Shown: piece after piece, positions 57,570 to 64,000 of the stretch
Layout: every line of letters begins with the position of its first letter
How positions within the stretch are numbered: the stretch's first letter is position 1
NCBI GenBank assembly: GCA_003116975.1
Contig: BGKB01000240.1
Coordinates: 18,375 to 82,374 of the forward strand
DNA from: Aurantiochytrium sp. KH105
Lineage: Eukaryota > Sar > Bigyra > Thraustochytrida > Thraustochytriidae
DNA: 64,000 nt
Direction of reading: 5' to 3'
Notes under the pieces: model-generated
The model's input: only the letters and a program-made list of their open reading frames with translations
Databases searched by the model: none
Told to the model about the DNA's origin: nothing
Program-made: the position numbers and the translations under genes

Positions 57570-59192
57570 ATGTGCAAAATGCATTCGTTCGCGCGCTCTG
57601 GCGGCTTGCTCCGAGTCGTGGGCCGGGGCTGCAAGCGGGGAGAGGCGAGCATGGCGTCGCAGGGCGGGGTCGAGGACCGCATCATGCGGCTCGTGCGGTC
57701 CTCGCCGCCGCCGGACTCGCAGCCGCCACCCAAGTCGCGGGAGGCGCTCCTGGAACTGTACACGCCGCACATGGAGGCCCTCGGGCTCGAGGTCGGTTCT
57801 GGCCTCGACGCACGGCTAGCACCGCGCGTGGTGCACGTCGCCGGGACAAAGGGCAAAGGATCCACGTGCGCCATGGTGGAGAGCATCTGCAGGGCTGCTG
57901 GTCTGCGCACCGGACTCTTCACATCCCCGCACCTTGTAAGGCCACACGAGCGTGTGCGGCTACAAGGCCAACCTGTCAGCGAAGAGATCTTGGCCAAGCA
58001 TTTCGACGAGGTCTCTGGCGTGCTCAAGTCCAAAAACCTGATGCCGGGATTTTTCAGCTTCATCACGCTGCTGGGCTTTCACATCTTTGCTGCTCAGGAA
58101 CTCGACGTGGTCATTATCGAGGTTGGGCTGGGTGGCCGTCTCGACGTGACGAATCTTCTTGGCGCGCCCACGGCGTGCGCTGTAACCTTGCTTGACATGG
58201 ACCACACCGAGTACCTTGGAACCACCATTGAGGCCATCGCGGGAGAAAAGGCTGGCATCTTCAAGCCAGGGGTTCCCATCATTGTGTCGTCGGGCCAGGA
58301 CCCTGGCGCCCTTGGCGTGCTTCACAAGACTGCCGAAAAGGTCCTGGCCGGACCGCTGCGCGTGGCAGACAGGTTCCCGAGCTCGTCAGGAGTTAAGCTT
58401 GGCCTTGCTGGCGATCATCAATACGTCAACGCTGGAATTGCAGTCGCGCTTTGCGAAGCTGCCATTCCAGCAGACAAGCTGACTCCCCAGGTCATCCGCA
58501 CGGGTCTCGAGCGGTGTCGCTGGCCTGGAAGGAGCCAACGCGAGCGCCTCGACGCCGACATTGACGTCCTTCTTGATGGAGCACATACGCCAAAGAGTCT
58601 TGCTTGCGCTCTCGCCTGGGCCCGTTCCGAGCTTCAGTTGCAAAGCACCTCACCTGAATCATCTCCGCAAACGATTTCAGAGCCTGGTATCCAGAACGTT
58701 TCTAACTCACTTGCAGAGCCGCCTTCCACAGGCGCGCCCGAGCCAGAGGGGAAAGAAACGCGCAAGGTATTGCTTTTTTCCTGCATGCACTCGCGAGATC
58801 CGCTCGCGCTCTTTGCAGAATTCAAAGCAAGCGGACTCCGCTTTGATCAGGTCTATTTTGCCCCCGCACTGCACCCCAAACCCACGCACGTGAGGATGAA
58901 GACAGCGCGCGAGATTCTGGGGGAAGTCTCAGTAGAAATGGAAGACGACAAGACGTCGAACTCCAACGACAGCTGGAACGATGTTCTCTGCGAGGTGTGG
59001 ACGAAAATAATGTCGGAGACTGCCAAGTCTGCTGCAGCCCATGGCTCCTTGCAGGCTGCTCTTGACGCAATCAAGGCTGATGCGCACGCGGCGAGCGCGC
59101 AAGCTGAAGGGAAACGGACGACAGTGCTCGTCACTGGATCGCTCTTGCTCGTGGGAGACACGATGAAACTTTGGGATCTTCCTGTGGCCTGA
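57570..59192 (+). CDS. FPGS: Folylpolyglutamate synthase
   Basis: This encodes 540 residues from MCKMHSFARSG. Motifs of the Mur-ligase/FolC family: AGTKGKGST (P-loop, residues 91-99), TSPHLVRPHERVR, EVGLGGRLDVTN, LLDMDHTEYLGTTIEAIAGE-KAGIFK, GDHQYVNAG and LLDGAHTPKS. The enzyme adds gamma-linked glutamates to folates, which keeps them in cell and organelle. The first 27 residues (MCKMHSFARSGGLLRVVGRG) are basic and acid-free, like a mitochondrial presequence; MASQGGVEDR at 57651 would give a cytosolic form. The human gene makes both forms by alternative starts. A further in-frame Met at 57501 is possible. An insert of about 65 residues rich in Ser/Pro/Glu follows the AHTPKS block. Confidence 0.94.
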   Translation: MCKMHSFARSGGLLRVVGRGCKRGEASMASQGGVEDRIMRLVRSSPPPDSQPPPKSREALLELYTPHMEALGLEVGSGLDARLAPRVVHVAGTKGKGSTCAMVESICRAAGLRTGLFTSPHLVRPHERVRLQGQPVSEEILAKHFDEVSGVLKSKNLMPGFFSFITLLGFHIFAAQELDVVIIEVGLGGRLDVTNLLGAPTACAVTLLDMDHTEYLGTTIEAIAGEKAGIFKPGVPIIVSSGQDPGALGVLHKTAEKVLAGPLRVADRFPSSSGVKLGLAGDHQYVNAGIAVALCEAAIPADKLTPQVIRTGLERCRWPGRSQRERLDADIDVLLDGAHTPKSLACALAWARSELQLQSTSPESSPQTISEPGIQNVSNSLAEPPSTGAPEPEGKETRKVLLFSCMHSRDPLALFAEFKASGLRFDQVYFAPALHPKPTHVRMKTAREILGEVSVEMEDDKTSNSNDSWNDVLCEVWTKIMSETAKSAAAHGSLQAALDAIKADAHAASAQAEGKRTTVLVTGSLLLVGDTMKLWDLPVA

Positions 59193-59648
59193 CACGTATA
59201 ATCTACCATCGATTGATCGATCAATTGATCGATTGTTGATATCTGCACGCGTGCATGCATGCACGGCGGTGGCACTTTTCTTTCTTGTTTCCGGCTCGGG
59301 GTGCTCGCACGTTCAAGAACACAAGAGGATATCGTGGCGGGCTCGCTATCTCCAACAAACGAGGGAGAATTCCTCTGTGTCTCTAAGGCAGCAACCTCTT
59401 TCACACATAGCAGGAAAGGGAAAGGGTTGCTTTTCGCCCCCCTCTGACACCCCCCCCCCCCCCTTCTCCCTCTTTGGGATTTTACCGACAAGAAGAAGAG
59501 TTGAAAGATAAATTTGCACATTGATACCCCAGTAAGTACCAGGCTTGGTTGGTTTGCACGTATACAAAAGATGAATCTGCGAGCGAACGGCACGATCAAC
59601 GGGCCCGTCGTTCTGCTGACTCAGTAACCGCGATCGGCTGCGTGGGTC
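59193..59648. terminator. Spacer of convergent genes with 18-bp palindrome
   Basis: The palindrome ATCGATCAATTGATCGAT (59216-59233) lies 24 bp 3' of the FPGS stop; it could form a stem and aid 3'-end formation, which is inference. A run of about 14 C (59450-59463) is nearby. No gene is visible. Confidence 0.4.
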
Positions 59649-62333
59649 TCACCACGCACCACGGTTTTGTTCCTCGTCGTGATCAGCTCCATCGTCCTCA
59701 TCCGAGCGCTGAGCCTGCGCGTCATCAACTTGGTCAGTCTCGTCGTAGACTCGAGGCGCGCTCGAGGGTAGCGTGGAGGTAGTGATTTCGCCATCATACG
59801 CTGCACTTCTCGTAATTGCTTGAATACGGTTGCGGTCCACCAGAACACAGCCGCACTTGGCACTGTCCCCACATCCGTGGTCCTTGGACGTGGAAAAGAC
59901 AGTCAGTACCTTTGCCGATTTGCACACACCAACACCATTGGCGGTCGCTTCATGGGCTCGCATAATGTAGTCAAGTCGATTTTGCTGCAAGAAATCATGC
60001 ACGGCCTTGCTGCCAAACACGACAGTCCCGCCGCCGCGGGCGCTTTGAGCAAAGCCGCTATCAGACTCCTTGAGAGAATCCTCCTGAGTGGCGTCGGCTG
60101 GGTCTGCCCAGAGCAAGCTAAAGGCAAGGCGATTCGCCTCGTCAGCATCCTCCGGCTGCGGTGGGTGAATATCCAGAGGGCACGGTAGCGCGCGCATGTC
60201 CTCGATTCTGCGGTCCCCAGTAGACTCTTGGCCGTCTTCTGCCGGGCAAGGAATGCCGCCGTGCACGCAAAAGATGGAGTTGTCCACAACACTGGCGAGG
60301 GGCAGCGTATCAAAGACTTGATTGCAGGCCTCCCAAACCTCAAAGCCCTTTTCCTGGCCAAAACGCGCCTGGCACTGATACACAAACGAGCCACTGCCGT
60401 AGTAGGCCTCCCAGCCATTGACAGCACGCGTCTCATGGTTACCGCGAATCATAAAGACCTTGTCGGGCACCTGGACCTTTTGCGCAAGCAGATACGCCAG
60501 GACCTCCAGTCCGTGCTCGCCGCGATCCACGTAGTCACCAAGAAAGAGCAACTTGCCCGCAGAGAGACGCGCGCCCATGGGCCAAACGTGCTCTGCAAAG
60601 AATTGCAAGTCCTCCAGATTGCCATGCAGGTCCCCGAATACGTACAGCGGAGAAGCAAGCTCCAATACGCGTTTTTCGCGCGAAAATATTTTGCACGCAC
60701 GCGTGCAAAGAGCCAAAATGTCATTGGCGAAGTCAAGAGACGTCAGGTACTGCTGCTGCTGCAAGAGGCCCTGCTGCGAAATAAGACTATTGATGCGTCC
60801 ATTAAAGCTCAGTTCCTCAATGCTCTTGGGTGCCGGTGACCCTGGGCAGTTCAAGAGCTTGCTCAATTCCTTGCGCGTGGCAATGCTTGCCGATCGCCCG
60901 AGGCGCATCTTGCGCACCGTTTGAGGGGCGTCCACCGTGTACATTGCGGGCGAGAGCCGCGCGCTTCGGTTTCGCAGCTTGCCATTTTCTGCGCGCAAGG
61001 TAGCGTTCTGCTTTTCAAGAGCGACGACCATTTCCCGTAGCGCTTCGGGGCCAACTTGCGCCAGCTCATCAGCGCTATGGACCTTGTTTGTTGCTGATAA
61101 CGAAGACGTGGCACCGTTGTTCGGGTTTGCTGTGTCGCCGCAACCTTCTGGGTTCGAGCTCACCTCTTCATAGTGGTCCACGTCTTCGTCTTCGGCGTCC
61201 TTGTCCTCCTCGTCTTCGTCCTCGACAGAGGAGGATTGCATGGTTGCCAGGGTGTCCTGTGAGAGTTGAGACAGTAGCAATGGTTTGCTATCCACCAGCA
61301 TGCGATTTGACATTTCCCCGTGGTCCCGCGGAGTCCCAGCAGCACCTGAAGTTTCGTTGTCACGGTAAAAATCTGACGAGTCATGTTCTTGAATTTGTAC
61401 ATCCACAGGAGAAGCTGGTGCCGGCGGCGCAGTCAGAGGCGGCGGCGGTGGTAGCGGCGGAGGCGGTGGTGGTGGTGGCAAAAAAGAAAGAGGCGGCACG
61501 TTTTTTTTCTCTTCCGCTGGTACATCAACCGACGTCGACAGTGAGGGTGAAGCCGCAGAAGACAAAGGTGAGGATGAGGAGGACGGAGCGAGTACCTCGG
61601 AACCGGCTTCGGCAGCAGATGCTTCGGCCCAGGTACGGTGTTGCGGACGCGGGCTGCCGTCGCAGGAGCCGCCTTCGCGTCCAGGTTTTGCAGACTCGGC
61701 CTCATCCACCTTGTCAAGAGACAGAAAGTACCACGGTCTGCCGTGGCTCACGTACGGTGGCAGTGGCGATCCTGGCGGCAGAGGTCGCTCGTCAGGGCCC
61801 GTTTCACGGTCGTTCTCCTCGTCGGTTTCGGCGCGAGAGCGCGGAGAACCCGAGGTCTCTCGCTTCGTCTGAGAAGTAGCAGCAGAAGGATCATGAGCAG
61901 CATCAGAGACAATGTGAGCAGGAGCAGCAGAAGGAGCAGCAGGCGTCGTCGTCGTCGTCGTCGGTGCCGCCGTCGTCGTCGTCGTCGTTGTTGTGGCCGT
62001 CGACGTCGTCGCCTTGTCTGCGTCCTTGGCGTGCTCCGATGCGGTCGTCGTCTTGTCTGAACCCTTGGCATACTCTGCGACGGCTTCCGAGCGCAGCGCC
62101 GCTCGAAGCGCCTTGGCGGCCTTGGTCGCGGAATCTGCCTTTTCTCCCCCTGCTCCTGGCCCGGCGAGTGCGGCGAGTCCCGCCATGCCGGCCATGCCGG
62201 CGGCCAGAGCCATGCCGGCGGCCATGCCCTCCCCGCCCTCGCGTGCAGCAGCAGCCCTGCACGAGCCTGCCGCGCCCGCCGCCTCGCCACCGGCCGTGCG
62301 CGCGCGCTTCGCGGGCCGCGCCTCCACCTCCAT
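59649..62333 (-). CDS. PPP-family Ser/Thr phosphatase with long disordered N-terminus
   Basis: This encodes 894 residues. The catalytic domain (about 560-820) has all PPP motifs: VFGDLHGN, LGDYVDRGEHGLE, MIRGNHETR, FCVHGGIP and MRAHEATANG, giving both metal sites and the catalytic His; the enzyme should be active. Sequence around GDYVDRG and the FGSKAVHDFLQQNRLDYI stretch places it among PP1/PP2A/PP5-like enzymes but not in a subtype I can name. The N-terminal 550 residues are low complexity: Ala/Gly/Met, Thr runs from GTC repeats (61950-62000), Ser, Pro (PPPPPPPLPPPPPL) and acidic Asp/Glu tracts. A helical segment (ELAQVGPEALREMVVALEKQ) precedes the catalytic part. The Pro runs could bind SH3 or profilin. 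The acidic C-tail ends EEQNRGAW. Confidence 0.88.
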   Translation of the reverse strand: MEVEARPAKRARTAGGEAAGAAGSCRAAAAREGGEGMAAGMALAAGMAGMAGLAALAGPGAGGEKADSATKAAKALRAALRSEAVAEYAKGSDKTTTASEHAKDADKATTSTATTTTTTTTAAPTTTTTTPAAPSAAPAHIVSDAAHDPSAATSQTKRETSGSPRSRAETDEENDRETGPDERPLPPGSPLPPYVSHGRPWYFLSLDKVDEAESAKPGREGGSCDGSPRPQHRTWAEASAAEAGSEVLAPSSSSSPLSSAASPSLSTSVDVPAEEKKNVPPLSFLPPPPPPPPLPPPPPLTAPPAPASPVDVQIQEHDSSDFYRDNETSGAAGTPRDHGEMSNRMLVDSKPLLLSQLSQDTLATMQSSSVEDEDEEDKDAEDEDVDHYEEVSSNPEGCGDTANPNNGATSSLSATNKVHSADELAQVGPEALREMVVALEKQNATLRAENGKLRNRSARLSPAMYTVDAPQTVRKMRLGRSASIATRKELSKLLNCPGSPAPKSIEELSFNGRINSLISQQGLLQQQQYLTSLDFANDILALCTRACKIFSREKRVLELASPLYVFGDLHGNLEDLQFFAEHVWPMGARLSAGKLLFLGDYVDRGEHGLEVLAYLLAQKVQVPDKVFMIRGNHETRAVNGWEAYYGSGSFVYQCQARFGQEKGFEVWEACNQVFDTLPLASVVDNSIFCVHGGIPCPAEDGQESTGDRRIEDMRALPCPLDIHPPQPEDADEANRLAFSLLWADPADATQEDSLKESDSGFAQSARGGGTVVFGSKAVHDFLQQNRLDYIMRAHEATANGVGVCKSAKVLTVFSTSKDHGCGDSAKCGCVLVDRNRIQAITRSAAYDGEITTSTLPSSAPRVYDETDQVDDAQAQRSDEDDGADHDEEQNRGAW

Positions 62334-63306
62334 CGCCTCGCCTCGCTCGCCTCGCGCCGCGCGTCCGAGGCGGCCCGGCGCAGAGCGACCGAGCGACCGA
62401 GCGATCGGCGACTGTCAGTCATCGTCGTGCCTTCGCTCGTCACACTCGCAGTGGCAGGGCAGACTCAGACAGAGAGTAGGCCTAGACAGGCAGACAGACA
62501 GTCTGATCACAGACAGACAGACAGAAGTCAGACAGACAGACAGACATCAGGCAGTTAGTTGGCAGTGGCAGCCACAGGCAACAGGCGGAGAAAGGGGCCG
62601 CACAGAGTGACCGCGAAAGAGCGAAGGCTATACCTGACGGACCCGGACTGGGACGCGGAGGTCGCACCGGCGGCACGACTACGGACTCGGACGGACCCTC
62701 TCGGACTGCAATGGATCGTGGAGTGAAAGAAAGAACTGAGTGCCGGGCTGGCAGCGGCTGCCACCCACCCACCCAACAGCGAACACTGCGAGCGGTAGGT
62801 AGGCTGACCCGCCAAATGTAGTTTGGCTTGCCAACCAGTGACAAATGTGCGACTTGGAGGTATCCAAGACGGCCGAAACGCCTTGCAGGCCTTGGTGACC
62901 TCGCTAGCCAGCGGCAGGTGAGACCCACCTGGCTGGCTGCTGGGCTAATGGTGGCAGGCCCTTGAGACACGCGCACGTCCTTTTCTCTCACTCCTTCCCA
63001 TTCGGCATGCGAAAATGCCCCATGCTTATGGGTGAAGAAGACCTCGTGTCACTTGTGAAGCAAGGAAGGAGGAAGAGTGCAGGTCATCATCATGAGGATA
63101 CTGGATGCCGGTGGGTTTGACGAACGTGGCCAGTGGTGAGTGAGATCACAATAACCATCCTTGTCTTTCGAGATTGCAGAATTTGGGTCGCAAAAGTCAA
63201 GAATCCAAGAATCTATTCAGGGAGCAAGAACCTACCTGTGTATTACCTGGGGCCATGGGCGTCATCGCGCTTTCTAAAACTCACGCCGCAGAACACGCTG
63301 GTTGCA

Positions 63307-63343
<37 letters not shown>

Positions 63344-63715
63344 CGATCGCGCGTCATTTGCCGATGGTGTAGACGCAAGCTCGATTGATCTTTCTCATCT
63401 CCCTCTTCTCCTTGTTGCATGTTTGTCGGCGGCAGGGCTAGTTGTTGGTTGTACTTTATTGACCTGCCACATTCCACATGCGAACCTGCCTAGGGACGCA
63501 GCAGGCCTAGGCCACTGCTAGTAGTAATCCCTAGTTCTCGTCGTCCAAGTCTCCGCCACTTCTCTCTTTCAACGGCCTTATCGCAGAGAATCGCAGAATT
63601 GCAGGGACTCCACCGCGCGTAAGGGCGCTTGCTCGGGCGTCGGCGTCGGCAGAAGCGTAGGAGCGGGCGCGAGCGCGAGCACAGGCAGAGGTCTGGGGCG
63701 AAGAAGTCCGGAGCG
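62334..63715. other. Spacer, divergent promoters of PPP phosphatase and BBS1
   Basis: It holds (CAGA)n repeats at about 62490-62555, TAGGCCTA at 62477-62484, AGGCCTA-GG at 63504-63512, and (TGC)n at about 63306-63342. No gene is supported. Confidence 0.5.
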
Positions 63716-64000
63716 ATGGAGACAAAATCGGCCGAGAAGAGCGGCAACGAGGGTCAGCAGCTCTGGCTGGACGCATGGTTCGACCCCGTGGTCAACCTGC
63801 ACGCCTTCTCCGGAGGCATGTGTCTGGCGCAAGACAAGCTGCTTGTGGGCGACCTTTCCGGAGCGCTCAAGGTCTTTCATAATGGCAAAGTCCAGGCAAG
63901 CATTCGCCTCAATGCTGTGCCGTCGGCTGTCTGCAGCTACGCCGAGACGGCCGCATCAGGAGATGGGCCAGGACCCACGCTCGTGGCCGTCGCGTGCGGA
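63716..64000 (+). CDS. BBS1: BBS1, BBSome subunit (5' part only)
   Basis: The window edge cuts the gene after 95 codons. The start METKSAEKSG is followed by LWLDAWFDPVVNLHAFSGGM, LLVGDLSGALKVFHNGKV and TLVAVACG, which match the N-terminal strand set of the BBS1 beta-propeller (WLDAxxDPxxNxHxFS, LVVGDL, LKV). BBS1 is the BBSome subunit that binds the GTPase ARL6 and cargo and recruits the coat to the ciliary membrane. With POC1 and the BBS-type chaperonin, it indicates a working cilium/flagellum in some life stage. Confidence 0.9.
   Translation, partial: METKSAEKSGNEGQQLWLDAWFDPVVNLHAFSGGMCLAQDKLLVGDLSGALKVFHNGKVQASIRLNAVPSAVCSYAETAASGDGPGPTLVAVACG

Overview
The window is nuclear DNA of a unicellular eukaryote. 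It carries eukaryote-only families (FUN14, GUP1-type MBOAT, POC1, BBS1, a CCT-related BBS-type chaperonin, villin headpiece, twin-CX9C, EDR2_C). Genes are mostly single-exon, with occasional short GT-AG introns of about 95-115 nt. Coding DNA is GC-rich, and spacers are full of microsatellites. The standard stops TAA, TAG and TGA are used. Compact intron-poor genes together with centriole/cilium genes best fit a stramenopile protist of the thraustochytrid (Labyrinthulea) type, which makes biflagellate zoospores. That assignment is inference, at about 0.6. I see no rRNA, tRNA, CRISPR or complete transposon.

Layout. 1-12 kb: a GUP1-like acyltransferase (cut by the left edge), an EF-hand protein, an unknown acidic protein, a FUN14 protein with an EF-hand, a two-exon transgelin/calponin, a RING protein, and a NIPA-like transporter fused to an EDR2_C domain. 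12-17.5 kb: mostly spacer around one small acidic protein. 17.5-31 kb: an SH3-PX-SH3-FKBP-WH2-villin-headpiece scaffold, a Ser/Arg/Gln-rich protein, POC1, a CCCH zinc finger, a divergent CLC protein and a PP2C phosphatase. 31-41 kb: a weak small ORF, a seven-TM orphan and a SulP anion transporter with a C-terminal EF-hand-like loop, separated by long spacers.

41-64 kb: a twin-CX9C mitochondrial protein whose stop overlaps the start of a BBS/MKKS-like chaperonin (ATGA), a mitochondrial [2Fe-2S] ferredoxin divergent from a WW-like protein, two small potentially myristoylated proteins flanking an AT-rich island, a 1464-residue TM/C2/PH protein, an acid-lipase-like hydrolase divergent from folylpolyglutamate synthase, a PPP phosphatase with a long disordered N-terminus, and the 5' end of BBS1 at the right edge.

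There is no operon-like pathway. Themes do recur. They are cilium/centriole biology (POC1, BBS-type chaperonin, BBS1), mitochondria (FUN14, twin-CX9C, ferredoxin, FPGS), Ca2+-binding modules fused to other domains (EF-hand protein, FUN14, SulP, C2) and N-termini suited to myristoylation (four strong cases). The most unusual items are the multi-domain fusions and the 4-nt gene overlap.
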